DNA of 64,000 nt from Mycobacterium asiaticum (GCF_001673365.1 NZ_LZLS01000191.1:88419-152418); one strand, 5' to 3'. Counted from the stretch's first letter, positions 42,957 through 51,690 are shown. Notes: generated from the sequence alone by a model not told the origin. Made by a program: numbers and translations.

Positions 42957-44290
42957 TGCTCGCGAGCCTGACCGACGTGGTGGGGGCGAGCCACGTCGTC
43001 ACTGATGCCGACGTATTGGCGGCTCGCAGCATCGACCACACCGGCCGGTACCGCGGCCGGGCCAGCGCGCTGGTACGCCCGGGTTCGGCGGACGAGGTCG
43101 CCGAGGTGCTGCGGATATGCCGGGATGGCGGGGCGTATGTCACCGTGCAGGGCGGTCGCACATCGTTGGTGGCCGGCACCGTTCCGGAGCACGACGACGT
43201 GTTGTTGTCCACCGAAAGACTTACTGCCATAAGCGATGTCGACACCGTCGAACATCGGCTACTGGCCGGTGCCGGTGCGACGTTGGCAGCGGTCCAGGCC
43301 GCCGCGGCGGCAGCCGGTTTGGTGTTCGGGGTGGATCTGTCCGCTCGTGACAGCGCGACCGTCGGCGGCATGGCCTCGACGAATGCCGGCGGTCTGCGCA
43401 CGGTCCGCTACGGCAATATGGGTGAGCAGATCGTGGGTCTGGACGTGGCGCTGCCCGACGGTTCGGTGCTGCACCGGCACAGCCGGGTGCGCCGCGACAA
43501 CACCGGCTACGACATGTCATCGCTATTCGTCGGTGCCGAAGGCACACTCGGCGTCATCACCGCGCTGGACCTGCGGGTGCACCCGACTCCGTCGCACCGG
43601 ACCACGGCGGTGTGCGGCTTCGACGACCTTGAGGCGTTGGTCGAGGCGGGCCGGATATTCGCCGAAGTGGACGGCATCGCCGCGCTGGAATTGATCGACG
43701 GTCGCGCCGCGGCGTTGACCCGCGAGCATGTGGGAGTCGGCGCACCGGTCCCGGGTAATTGGCTGCTGCTGGTCGAATTGGCCGCCGACCACGATCAGAC
43801 CGATCGGCTGGCTGCGCTACTTGACGGCGTTAGCCCGGAACCGGCGGTTGGGTTGGATGTGGCTGCGCAACAACGGTTGTGGCGCGTACGCGAGTCGTTG
43901 GCCGAGGTGCTGGGAGTGTACGGGCCGCCGCTGAAGTTCGACGTGTCGTTGCCATTGTCGGCGGTCAGCGGTTTCGCGCGGGACGCGGTCGCGCTGGTTT
44001 ATCGGCAGGTGCCCGAGGCGTTGCCGGTGCTGTTCGGCCACATCGGCGAGGGCAATCTGCACCTGAACGTGCTGCGCTTTCCGGTCGAGCGCGAGGCAGC
44101 GCTGTACGCCGAAATGATGGAGCTGATCGCCGGATGCGGCGGCAACGTCAGCTCCGAACACGGTGTTGGTACTCGCAAACGGCCCTATCTCGGGATGTCG
44201 CGCGAGGCCGTTGATATCGCCGCGATGCGGACGGTCAAGGCGGCATTGGACCCGACGGGCTACCTCAACGCAGCGGTGCTGTTTGACTGA
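42953..44290 (+). CDS. FAD-linked oxidase, GlcD/D-lactate dehydrogenase type (Rv0161-like)
   Basis: A 445-residue flavoenzyme with an N-terminal PCMH-type FAD-binding domain (PGSADEVAEVLRICRDGG, VQGGRTSLVAGTV, DNTGYDMSSLFVGAEGTLGVIT) and the C-terminal cap with FGHIGEGNLHLN and SSEHGVGTRKR. It oxidises a 2-hydroxy acid or related substrate. ATG 42953 overlaps the SDR stop (ATGATGA region), so the long frame starting at 42674 is not the real start. Size and place match Rv0161. It ends at a hairpin repeat pair. Confidence 0.9.
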   Translation: MMLASLTDVVGASHVVTDADVLAARSIDHTGRYRGRASALVRPGSADEVAEVLRICRDGGAYVTVQGGRTSLVAGTVPEHDDVLLSTERLTAISDVDTVEHRLLAGAGATLAAVQAAAAAAGLVFGVDLSARDSATVGGMASTNAGGLRTVRYGNMGEQIVGLDVALPDGSVLHRHSRVRRDNTGYDMSSLFVGAEGTLGVITALDLRVHPTPSHRTTAVCGFDDLEALVEAGRIFAEVDGIAALELIDGRAAALTREHVGVGAPVPGNWLLLVELAADHDQTDRLAALLDGVSPEPAVGLDVAAQQRLWRVRESLAEVLGVYGPPLKFDVSLPLSAVSGFARDAVALVYRQVPEALPVLFGHIGEGNLHLNVLRFPVEREAALYAEMMELIAGCGGNVSSEHGVGTRKRPYLGMSREAVDIAAMRTVKAALDPTGYLNAAVLFD

Positions 44291-44296
44291 TCAAAC

Positions 44297-44420
44297 GGTG
44301 GCGACCCGTCCCCGCGAGCGGGAGGTGCCCCCAGCGCCCGGCTACGCCGCGCTTGCGATCGCCACGTATTAAACGGTGGCGACCCGCAGCGCCCGGCTAC
44401 GCCGCGCTTGCGATCGCCAC
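44297..44420. repeat. Second tandem pair of the hairpin-forming intergenic repeat
   Basis: Copy 1 (44297-44365) and copy 2 (44375-44420) both start GGTGGCGACCCG and end CGCGCTTGCGATCGCCAC; copy 1 carries about 23 extra bases (CCCCGCGAGCGGGAGGTGCC) forming a stem of their own. GTGGCGA and TCGCCAC pair at the ends. They are variants of the pair at 8936-9036 and again lie between convergent genes. They mark the left edge of the catabolic island. Confidence 0.75.
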
Positions 44421-44962
44421 TAGTCAGTTCCCTTGATGCCGACCGCATGTCGCAGCTGCGCCAGGAACTGGTCGGCATCATCACTACGCACCACGTAATG
44501 CGAGATCGCGATCCGAATCACCGTCGCCGCTTTGACCGCCGCATTGGGGCCGGGAAGCAGCCGCTGCAGACCGGCGCGCATCTCCGGGATGACGCCCGAC
44601 ATCTGCGCGATGACATGTTCGGGTTCGATGTCGACCATCCGCACACCGGAGTACGAGTACTGATAGTCGACGATGAAACGCAAAGCGGCATCGAGTCTTT
44701 CACCACCCTTGAGTCCGGCGGTCGCCTTGCCCAAGCCGATCTCGAAGATCTCGCGTTCGTATCGCGAAAACGCCGACATCAGTTCCTCTTTGGAGGCGAA
44801 CCAGCGGTAAAGCGTCGGACGCGACACCCCGGCCTGCGCGGCGACCTCGGACAGGCTGAGTTTGGTCTTGCCGCTGCGCGCCAACACCTCCGAGGTTGCG
44901 GCGAGGATGCGCTGGCGAGTCGAGGTGTCGTTGTCGAAGCTTTCGGTCGCCGGCTGGCTCAT
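44420..44962 (-). CDS. TetR family regulator of the catabolic island
   Basis: A 180-residue regulator from ATG 44962, with GGAGGGGG upstream. Helix-turn-helix at about 38-61 (AAQAGVSRPTLYRWFASKE), then a helical ligand domain. Its start overlaps the stop of the thioesterase gene (ATGA), making it the last gene of the SMP-30/thioesterase/TetR transcript. As the only regulator in the island it is the best candidate to bind the motif repeated at 46650, 46710 and 51663. The longer frame up to 45358 is a shadow of the thioesterase gene. Confidence 0.88.
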   Translation of the reverse strand: MSQPATESFDNDTSTRQRILAATSEVLARSGKTKLSLSEVAAQAGVSRPTLYRWFASKEELMSAFSRYEREIFEIGLGKATAGLKGGERLDAALRFIVDYQYSYSGVRMVDIEPEHVIAQMSGVIPEMRAGLQRLLPGPNAAVKAATVIRIAISHYVVRSDDADQFLAQLRHAVGIKGTD

Positions 44963-45798
44963 GAATCCCCCTCCGGGGCTCGTGGTGGTCGTGGCCGCAC
45001 CAGCACCGACTGCTGGATGGCGCCGACCGCGCTCTGCTCGTCGAACAGCGTGCCGATTGTGGTGCCGATACCGTCGGGCCCGTAGCTGGTTTCGGCACGA
45101 ATGCCGATCCAATCGCCTTGTGGTATCCGAAACACGTGCACGGCCAGGTCGGTGTTGAGGAAGGTGTACTTGCTGATGTCCAGCTTGCTGCCGATACCGT
45201 TGGCGCAGTCGGCCACCGCGAACAACCGCTCCAGCGGTGTCATGGTTTCCCCGGCAACCAAATCGGCGATCGGTTTGATCCAGGATTCGCCCGGACCGGG
45301 GGTCAGCGGTTCGGTCAGCCAGAGCCACTCCAGGCTGTGCACGTAGTTGCGGTCCCATGTTCTCGCCTTGATGGCGCGTTCGTGCGCCTCGGCCCGCGGC
45401 CCGGGCAGCGGCGTCGGCGCGTGCGCTACCGACTGGGTGTCGAGTTGCAGCAACCGCCAGCCGCTAGCCCGCGCGACCGGCCGCGGTGCGCCGTCAGGCC
45501 CCGGCGCCAGCACCTCGGCGCTCACCAGCTCGATCTGTTTGCCGCCGCGTTCCAGCCGCGAGCGCACCCACAGGTCACCGTCGGCGGGGACCGGCCCCAA
45601 CAAATCGATGACCACCCGGCTCAGTCGGGTGTCATCGCGCTGCTCGCATCGCTCCAGGGCGCGGGTCAGCAGTGCCGACACCGGGCCGCCGTGCTGGATG
45701 GCCGCCGACCAGGTGCCACGGGCCAGGTCGGTAGCCCTGACCTTCTCACCCACTGGGTCGTCGGCATCGATCACCTCGTAGTACGAGTCAGACATCAA
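44959..45798 (-). CDS. Acyl-CoA thioesterase family protein (TesB-like double hotdog)
   Basis: A 279-residue protein. RGTWSAAIQHGGPVSALLTRALERC is the typical start of the first hotdog domain and ADCANGIGSKLDISKYTFLNTDLAVHVFR that of the second. Predicted to hydrolyse or handle an acyl-CoA. It is translated with the TetR gene downstream (ATGA overlap) and lies 14 bases after the SMP-30 gene, so the three form an operon. Confidence 0.82.
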   Translation of the reverse strand: MMSDSYYEVIDADDPVGEKVRATDLARGTWSAAIQHGGPVSALLTRALERCEQRDDTRLSRVVIDLLGPVPADGDLWVRSRLERGGKQIELVSAEVLAPGPDGAPRPVARASGWRLLQLDTQSVAHAPTPLPGPRAEAHERAIKARTWDRNYVHSLEWLWLTEPLTPGPGESWIKPIADLVAGETMTPLERLFAVADCANGIGSKLDISKYTFLNTDLAVHVFRIPQGDWIGIRAETSYGPDGIGTTIGTLFDEQSAVGAIQQSVLVRPRPPRAPEGDS

Positions 45799-45812
45799 CT
45801 AAACCTCTTCGC

Positions 45813-46643
45813 TCAGGGCAGCCCGGCGGCCGGAACGTCGACCCGGACCGCGTCCAGCGTGGAGAGCCGGGTACCGACCAGGCGTTTGGGATAAGCATCG
45901 GTGCTCGACAGCAGAAACAGCGTGCGCCGCTCCGGGCCACCCAGCGCGCATGCGATGGCGACCCGCTCGCCCATGTCGATCCGTTCGGTCACCTCTCCGC
46001 CCTCGACGATCCGCTCAAACTGATGTGCCAGCGTCATCGCCGCCCATACGCCTGATTCCGCGTCCAACGCGATGCCGTCCGGCGGTCCGTCGAGATTGTC
46101 GGCGAACACGCGCCGGCCGCTCAGGTCCCCATCGGACATTGACCCGTCGCCGATGGTGAACGCCGTGAGTCGGCGGCCTACTGATTCGGCGACGATGAGG
46201 GTGCCGTGGTCCGGCGTGATCACCATCCCGTTGGGAAAGTCGAGGTCGCCCGCTACGACGGTGGCGCTGTTGTCGGGATCGAGGCGGATGATGACGCCTC
46301 CCTGAAACGATTGCGATCCGATGTAGGCGCGCCCGTAATCGTCGACGACCATGTCGCCGAGGTTGTCCGGCGCGAGCTCGGATAGGTCCGCGATCGGCTC
46401 GACGGTGTCGCCGTCGTAGCGCAGAACCAGGCGCTTCTCGGCGGAAACGATCAGCAATGAACCGTCGGGTCGGAAACCGAGGCCCGAGGGCGAATGCCCG
46501 GGGACTTCCAGCGTGGTCAGCGACCCGCGCATGTCGGAGGTGTGCACGGCTTCGCCCAGCATGTCGGAAAACCACAGCAAGCCCTCGAACCAGCGCGGAC
46601 TCTCGCCGAAGCAAAAGCCGTGGGCCAGCCGTGTCGGCGCCAT
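45813..46643 (-). CDS. SMP-30/gluconolactonase/LRE family protein
   Basis: A 276-residue six-bladed beta-propeller lactonase-type protein. Landmarks are GFCFGESPRWFEGLLWFSDM (metal Glu), DLSELAPDNLGDMVVDDYGRAYIGS, FPNGMVITPDHGTLIVAES and NLDGPPDGIALDAESGVWAAM (metal Asp). It probably hydrolyses a lactone with a divalent metal. ATG 46643 lies directly after an AAAGG sequence that is part of the conserved island motif; the 580-residue frame from 47555 is a shadow of the divergent gene. Confidence 0.88.
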   Translation of the reverse strand: MAPTRLAHGFCFGESPRWFEGLLWFSDMLGEAVHTSDMRGSLTTLEVPGHSPSGLGFRPDGSLLIVSAEKRLVLRYDGDTVEPIADLSELAPDNLGDMVVDDYGRAYIGSQSFQGGVIIRLDPDNSATVVAGDLDFPNGMVITPDHGTLIVAESVGRRLTAFTIGDGSMSDGDLSGRRVFADNLDGPPDGIALDAESGVWAAMTLAHQFERIVEGGEVTERIDMGERVAIACALGGPERRTLFLLSSTDAYPKRLVGTRLSTLDAVRVDVPAAGLP

Positions 46644-46648
46644 CGTGC

Positions 46649-46680
46649 CTTTACAAATCACTGCAAAAGTGTCATGCACC
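46649..46680. promoter_or_regulatory. Island motif, copy A (before the SMP-30 operon)
   Basis: CTTTACAAAT, 7 nt, AAAGTGTCATGC. The same 24-base core spacing (TTACAAAT to GTGTCA) recurs at 46711 and 51664. The ends form a loose dyad TnACA-N14-TGTnA. It begins only a few bases upstream of the SMP-30 start codon, so a bound protein would block the 5' end of that transcript. Confidence 0.65.
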
Positions 46681-46708
46681 GCGGGTGTCGCTGTCAACGC
46701 GGGCCTAG

Positions 46709-46740
46709 CTTTACAAATACCGTGCAAAGTGTCACGCTGA
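46709..46740. promoter_or_regulatory. Island motif, copy B (before the thioesterase/LLM/ACAD operon)
   Basis: CTTTACAAAT, 7 nt, AAAGTGTCACGCTG. Same orientation and internal spacing as copy A, 60 bp away (about six helical turns), and 24 bases upstream of the GTG at 46764. Together the two copies fill the 120-base divergent promoter. Confidence 0.65.
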
Positions 46741-46763
46741 GCCCTGAGCTGCCGATATGAAGG

Positions 46764-47654
46764 GTGAGCGCGTTGACGACGGAATCTGAACAGGTCCAGT
46801 GGTCGGTCGAAAGCCTGCTGGAGCTTTTCGAGGTGCGGCCCGAGGGGCCCGATCGGTACACCGCCGAGACGGGGTTGCCCGGACAGGACGGCCGGCAGGT
46901 TGTCGAAGGCACCCAAGTGGTGGCCCAGGCGATTGTGGCCGTTGCGAATAGATTCCAAGGTAAGTCCGTGCGGTCGGCGCACGCCGTGTTCGCCCGTGCT
47001 GTCACGGTGGGTCCGCCGATCGAACTGGTCCTCGATGTCGTCAACGAAGGAAGGTCGACGGCCACTGCGATTGTTTCTGCGTTGCAGAACGGCAAGCGCT
47101 GCGTGATCGTGACGGTGCTGACCGATGTCCCGACCGGCGATGTGATCCGCCACCACCTGACCCGTCCGGATGTCGCGGCACCCGCCGAGGCCAACGTTTC
47201 GCAGATGCCGATGGCCGGCCGGGAGTTGCGTCTGGTTGACGTCGTCGACGTGAACAGCCCGGACGAAGTCGGTCCCCCCGAGTTGTACGCGTGGCTGCAT
47301 TACGACCCCATTCCCGAGCGCGACGACCTGGCGAAGGCGCTGATCGCGTATTTCACCGGGCACCTTGGTATTTCGACGACGATGCGCGCGCATCCCGGCA
47401 TCGGCACCAGCCAGGCACACCTGACCGTGTCCACCGCGCCGATGTCGATCTTCGTATCCTTCCACGAACCGGTGAGCTGGGACGGTTGGCTGCTCTACAG
47501 CCATGAAAGCACCCAGGTCGGGTCCGGCATGTCCTACGTCCGCGGCGCCGTGCACACCGAGGACGGTGAGTTGCTGTGCTCGTTCGCGCAGGAGGCGCTG
47601 ATCCGGCCGCTGCGTACCACTGACACATCGATAGACGCCGCGGCACGGTTCTAA
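46764..47654 (+). CDS. Acyl-CoA thioesterase family protein (TesB-like)
   Basis: A 296-residue protein starting at GTG 46764. Two hotdog domains are suggested by DGRQVVEGTQVVAQAIVAVA with SVRSAHAVFARAVTVGPPIE in the first half, and STTMRAHPGIGTSQAHLTVSTAPMSIFVSFHEPVS in the second (the latter is characteristic of TesB enzymes). It is the first gene of the operon that continues with the LLM oxidoreductase (5-base gap). Confidence 0.85.
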   Translation: MSALTTESEQVQWSVESLLELFEVRPEGPDRYTAETGLPGQDGRQVVEGTQVVAQAIVAVANRFQGKSVRSAHAVFARAVTVGPPIELVLDVVNEGRSTATAIVSALQNGKRCVIVTVLTDVPTGDVIRHHLTRPDVAAPAEANVSQMPMAGRELRLVDVVDVNSPDEVGPPELYAWLHYDPIPERDDLAKALIAYFTGHLGISTTMRAHPGIGTSQAHLTVSTAPMSIFVSFHEPVSWDGWLLYSHESTQVGSGMSYVRGAVHTEDGELLCSFAQEALIRPLRTTDTSIDAAARF

Positions 47655-47659
47655 AACCC

Positions 47660-48580
47660 ATGCGCTTCACCATCACCCACCCGATGCACAGCCATCCGTA
47701 CAACCCGGAACTGGCGAGTGGAGCCGGTATCGCGATGGTGGCTGCGGCCGCCGAAAAGGCCGGATTTCTCGGGTTCGGGTTCACCGACCACCCCGCGCCG
47801 TCGCAGCGCTGGCTGGAAGCCGGTGGCCACGATGCGCTAGATCCCTTTGTCGCCCTGGGGTTTGCGGCGGCCCGGACCACGACTTTGCGGCTGATCCCGA
47901 ACATCGTGGTGTTGCCCTATCGAAACCCGTTCGTGGTGGCCAAATCCGGGGCCACGTTGGATCTGCTCTCTGATGGGCGGTTCACCCTCGCAGTGGGAGT
48001 CGGCTACCTGCGGCGCGAGTTCGCCGCGCTGGGCGTCGACTACGACGAGCGTGCCGAACTGTTCGAGGAAGCGCTGCAGGTGATTCGGGCCATCTGGACT
48101 TCCGACGACATCTCGTTCGAAGGAAAGCATTTCACCGCGAAAGGGATTACCGCCCATCCCAGACCGGTGTCCAGCCCGCACCCGCCGATCTGGATCGGCG
48201 GCAACACCACGACGGCCCGCCAGCGAGTCGCCCAATACGGTGACGGCTGGTGCCCGTTTCCCGCGCCCGCGGGGCTGGCACGCACCGCAGGCACCGCGGT
48301 GATCGATTCTCTGGATGGCCTGACCGCCGGCATCGACGACCTACGGCGACGATGCGACGCGGCCGGCAGGGATTGGTCCACAGTCGATATCACGTTCACG
48401 AATTTCGAAGGTGGCAGCCCCGCGACCGACGATTTCAACGCTGACGCCTACCTCGACGGTTTGGAAAAGCTGTCCGCACTTGGTGTTACGTGGGTATCGG
48501 CGCATCTACCCGGTGACAGCTTGGCGCACGCACTGGAGACGATGGATCGGTTCGGTTCTGCTGTGATTGATGCGATCTGA
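47660..48580 (+). CDS. LLM-class F420-dependent oxidoreductase
   Basis: A 306-residue luciferase-like monooxygenase-fold protein with a TIM barrel: AEKAGFLGFGFTDHPAP, RLIPNIVVLPYRNPFVVAKSGATLDLLSDGRFTLAVGVGYL, and HPPIWIGGNTTTARQRVAQYGDGW are signature blocks. In mycobacteria such proteins usually use F420, less often FMN. Reaction unknown: hydride transfer to or from a ketone, alcohol or enone. Its TGA shares a base with the ATG of the acyl-CoA dehydrogenase gene (TGATG). Confidence 0.88.
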   Translation: MRFTITHPMHSHPYNPELASGAGIAMVAAAAEKAGFLGFGFTDHPAPSQRWLEAGGHDALDPFVALGFAAARTTTLRLIPNIVVLPYRNPFVVAKSGATLDLLSDGRFTLAVGVGYLRREFAALGVDYDERAELFEEALQVIRAIWTSDDISFEGKHFTAKGITAHPRPVSSPHPPIWIGGNTTTARQRVAQYGDGWCPFPAPAGLARTAGTAVIDSLDGLTAGIDDLRRRCDAAGRDWSTVDITFTNFEGGSPATDDFNADAYLDGLEKLSALGVTWVSAHLPGDSLAHALETMDRFGSAVIDAI

Positions 48581-49746
48581 TGGACTTCTCCCGGGTCGCG
48601 TTGTCCGAAGCGGACCAAGCGTTTCACGACGACATACGCGCGTTCGTTGCCGAGCACGTCACGGACGAAGTGCGTTGGCGCAACCGCGAATTCGGCGAGA
48701 ATTTTGACGAGCAGGTGCATTTGGCTCTGGGCGAAGCGGGATATCTTGCGGCGGACTGGAAGTCCGAATCCGAAGGCGGGTTCACTGCCGTCCGTCGCCG
48801 GATCTTCAATCTCGAAATCGCTCGCGCCCATACGCCTTGGTATCACTGGGGCACCACATCGGTCGTCGCGCACATTCTGCAACAGTTCGCCACGCCGGAA
48901 CTCGCGGACCTGGTGTTGCCCGGCGTGCTATCCGGTCACATCCGCCTGTGCCTGGGCTATACCGAGCCCGAAGGCGGTTCCGACGTCGCCACCTGCAAGA
49001 CCCGGGCGGTGCGCGACGCGGACAGCTGGGTCATCAACGGCTCCAAGATGTTTACCTCTAATGCGCAGAACGCCAAGTACGTCTTCCTGCTCACCAACAC
49101 CGATCCATCTGGGCCGAAACACAAGAACCTGACCATGTTCCTGGTACCGCTCGATTCGCCGGGCATCGAGATCCAGCCCATCCGCACCCTGGACGGTGAC
49201 CGCACCAACATCGTCTTCTATAGCGATGTGCGGGTAGATGACCTATACCGGATCGGTGAGGTGAACGGCGGCTGGACGGTGATGCGCTCGGCGCTGGACT
49301 CCGAGCATGGGCTGACTGAACGCGACGCCGAAGGCTTGCAGGATGTCGCGGCAATGGCAGGCCACGGGATGCTGATGGCCGAAGCTTTCGACCTGGCGGC
49401 GGCTCTGGTGGCCGACGCGGACGAGTCGGTGGCGTACCGGTTGGGCCGCGGTGTCGCGCGAATGGAGGCCGCGCTGTCCACGCCAGGGATGTTCGGACGC
49501 GTCGGAATCGGACAGACGATGCGTGACCTGTCAGTGGAACTGCTCGACCTGTTGGGACCGGCCGGCGCGCTGCCGACCGATACCGCGGGATCTGCCGACG
49601 ACGGTGCGGCCGAGTACCTCTTCCGATTGGCGCTGGCCATGGGAATCTACGGCGGCAGCCTAGAGGTTTTCCGCAACATGATCGCCCAGCACGAGCTGCG
49701 CCTGGGGCGTCCCAACTACGGTAGCTCCGCGACAAGCTCCGTCTGA
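48580..49746 (+). CDS. Acyl-CoA dehydrogenase
   Basis: A 388-residue flavoenzyme. LCLGYTEPEGGSDVATCKTRAV and WVINGSKMFTSNAQNAKYVFLL form the flavin and substrate site; the C-terminal MGIYGGSLEVFRNMIAQHELRLGRP is typical. The catalytic base cannot be placed by eye. It resembles the steroid/terpenoid side-chain ACADs more than the straight-chain ones, but this is an impression. Its 3' end overlaps the 3' end of the convergent DUF427 gene by 31 bases. Confidence 0.9.
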   Translation: MDFSRVALSEADQAFHDDIRAFVAEHVTDEVRWRNREFGENFDEQVHLALGEAGYLAADWKSESEGGFTAVRRRIFNLEIARAHTPWYHWGTTSVVAHILQQFATPELADLVLPGVLSGHIRLCLGYTEPEGGSDVATCKTRAVRDADSWVINGSKMFTSNAQNAKYVFLLTNTDPSGPKHKNLTMFLVPLDSPGIEIQPIRTLDGDRTNIVFYSDVRVDDLYRIGEVNGGWTVMRSALDSEHGLTERDAEGLQDVAAMAGHGMLMAEAFDLAAALVADADESVAYRLGRGVARMEAALSTPGMFGRVGIGQTMRDLSVELLDLLGPAGALPTDTAGSADDGAAEYLFRLALAMGIYGGSLEVFRNMIAQHELRLGRPNYGSSATSSV

Positions 49747-50387
49747 GCGGCGTCGAAGCTCAAATACCTTTTGATGGGGGCCGATTCCGGTAGCGGGTCG
49801 TCATAGCTCCAGGCGACGTCTTGGACTGTTGTGCCGTCTAGTACCACCGCCCAATACGTCGCGTATCCCTTGTAGTTGCAGTAGCTCGATGTTTCGGTAC
49901 GTCTGAGCAGATCGGTGCGCACATGCTTGGGGTCGACGTAAAGCCGTGGTGCTAAAGCTGTTTCGAACAGTATGACGGTGTCATCTGTGTCCACGAGCGG
50001 GATGTCGTTGACCGACACGCGTAGCCGCCGCTTGGTCGGGCGGCAGTCGACGCGGTGATACGGATTCGGCGGGTAGTGCACGAGCCTTCGGCCTTCCTCG
50101 TACCACTCGTCGACGGCATCCCACGGCACGCGCAGGTAGCCGGGTGCTTCCGGCTCGGATTCGGTTGGCAGGTCGGCGATTACGTCGGTGGGGAACACGT
50201 AACTGAGCGGTTGGTTTCGCCGGTGCACCAACAGCGCGCACTCGGTGTCGATCACGGTGCGCCCGTTCCGGACGGCCTGAATACGGCGCGGATGCGGTTC
50301 GATGTAGACGACGCCGTCGGGAATGTGTGGTGCGAAGCGTCCGGCGGGATCGCCGCTGAGTGGGCCGCGGCCCGCTACCAGGCTCAT
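49716..50387 (-). CDS. Double DUF427 (NTP_transf_9) protein
   Basis: About 223 residues from ATG 50387 (MSLVAGRGPLSG); the frame also has ATG 50405. It contains two DUF427 units: the first around RIQAVRNGRTVIDTECALLVHRRN, the second around RLYVDPKHVRTDLLRRTETSSYCNYKGYATYW with DVAWSYDDPLPES. Function is unknown. It lies on the opposite strand inside the island, and its 3' end overlaps the acyl-CoA dehydrogenase gene, so the transcripts may interfere. Confidence 0.87.
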   Translation of the reverse strand: MSLVAGRGPLSGDPAGRFAPHIPDGVVYIEPHPRRIQAVRNGRTVIDTECALLVHRRNQPLSYVFPTDVIADLPTESEPEAPGYLRVPWDAVDEWYEEGRRLVHYPPNPYHRVDCRPTKRRLRVSVNDIPLVDTDDTVILFETALAPRLYVDPKHVRTDLLRRTETSSYCNYKGYATYWAVVLDGTTVQDVAWSYDDPLPESAPIKRYLSFDAAQTELVAELP

Positions 50388-50478
50388 GGTGACGAGTGTA
50401 GGCATCGCTGTTGGGCGCGTCGGGACGAGTCAACGGTCCCGATCCGGCGCAGCAGAGCGGCTGATTAGTGTGCCACTT

Positions 50479-51648
50479 ATGGCAGGACCGGTAGAGGGGA
50501 TCAAAGTCGTCGAACTCGGGGTCTGGGTGGCGGGGCCCGCAGCGGCGGCCATCCTGGCCGACTGGGGGGCCGACGTAATCAAGATCGAGCCACCAACCGG
50601 TGATCCGGGCCGAATGTTCGGCCGCATGCTGGGCTGTGACCTCGGCGTGAATGCGCCGTTCGAAATGGACAACCGCTCCAAGCGCAGCATCGTGCTGGAT
50701 TTGACCACCGAGACCGGGTGCAGCACCGCGCTCGAATTGCTCGGCGAGGCCGACGTTTTCGTCACCAACGTGCGCCCGGGCGCATTACGGCGCCTGGGCC
50801 TGGACTACGAAAGCGTGTCGGCGCTCAACCCACGGCTGGTCTACGGTCTGATCACCGGATACGGCGAAACCGGGCCGGAGGCCGACCGCGCCGCATATGA
50901 CGTCGCGGCGTTCTGGTCCCGTGGCGGCATCGCCCAACTATTGACTCGCCCGGGCGAAACCCCACCATTTCAGCGTGGCGGCATGGGCGACCATTCGGCA
51001 GGGATGACGCTGGCCGGAGCGGTGTGCGCGGCGCTGTTGGCCCGCGAGCGCAACGGCGCAGGCCAATTGGTCAGCACGTCGCTGTATCGCCAGGGCGCCT
51101 ACACGGTGAGCTTCGATCTCAACACCTACCTGCTCACCGGCCAACCGATTGCGATCGGGCAACGCGAGACCATGGGCAACCCGTGTATGAACAACTACGC
51201 CGCCGGCGACGGTCGTCGATTCTGGATCGTCGGACTAGAGGTCAACCGGCATTGGCCGGCGCTGTGCCGGGTCGTCGGTCGGCCCGATTGGCTGTCGGAT
51301 CCGCGCTACGCCGATGCCCGCGCGCGTGCGGCCAACGCAGTGGAACTCATCGCGACGCTGGACGGAATCTTCGCTACCAGATCGCTGGACGAATGGGCGG
51401 AACTGTTCGCCGCCGAACCGGATTTCTTCTGGTCACCGATCAATTCGCTGGAGGACATCGTCGCTGACGAGCAATTTCACGCCGCGGGCGGAATCGTGGA
51501 CGTTCCGGACGGCGAATCGATTGTGCCGATGGTCGCCACCCCGGCCGATTTTCACGGGACGCCCTGGTCAGCGCGTTCCGCGGCACCGGAACTGGGCCAG
51601 CACACCGACGAGATTCTCGCCGAACTCGCGGCTCGGCGCGCCCCCTGA
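50479..51648 (+). CDS. CaiB/BaiF family CoA-transferase (type III)
   Basis: A 389-residue type III CoA-transferase. VEGIKVVELGVWVAGPAAAAILADWGADVIKIEPP is the N-terminal signature; MDNRSKRSIVLDL and VFVTNVRPGALRRLGLDYE follow, and the catalytic Asp is expected in AAYDVAAFWSRGG. It moves CoA from a donor thioester onto an acid, so it could start the CoA-dependent part of the pathway in place of a ligase. Start ATG 50479; the frame upstream overlaps the divergent DUF427 gene. Confidence 0.9.
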   Translation: MAGPVEGIKVVELGVWVAGPAAAAILADWGADVIKIEPPTGDPGRMFGRMLGCDLGVNAPFEMDNRSKRSIVLDLTTETGCSTALELLGEADVFVTNVRPGALRRLGLDYESVSALNPRLVYGLITGYGETGPEADRAAYDVAAFWSRGGIAQLLTRPGETPPFQRGGMGDHSAGMTLAGAVCAALLARERNGAGQLVSTSLYRQGAYTVSFDLNTYLLTGQPIAIGQRETMGNPCMNNYAAGDGRRFWIVGLEVNRHWPALCRVVGRPDWLSDPRYADARARAANAVELIATLDGIFATRSLDEWAELFAAEPDFFWSPINSLEDIVADEQFHAAGGIVDVPDGESIVPMVATPADFHGTPWSARSAAPELGQHTDEILAELAARRAP

Positions 51649-51662
51649 CCTTCCGGCGAACC

Positions 51663-51690
51663 TTTACAAATTTAATCGAAAGTGTCACGC
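51663..51690. promoter_or_regulatory. Island motif, copy C (before the eight-gene P450 operon)
   Basis: CTTTACAAAT, 7 nt, AAAGTGTCACGCTG, with the same spacing as copies A and B. It starts 15 bases after the CoA-transferase stop and lies 36 bases before ATG 51726. It marks a separate promoter for the downstream operon and ties that operon to the divergent one at 46.7 kb. Confidence 0.65.

Noticed and set aside
42674..44290. 538-codon version of the FAD-linked oxidase
   Set aside because: The first 93 codons overlap the SDR gene in another frame; the coupled ATG at 42953 gives the family's usual length.
45813..47555. 580-codon version of the SMP-30 gene
   Set aside because: The extra N-terminal half is a shadow of the divergent thioesterase gene and crosses the shared promoter with motif copies A and B.
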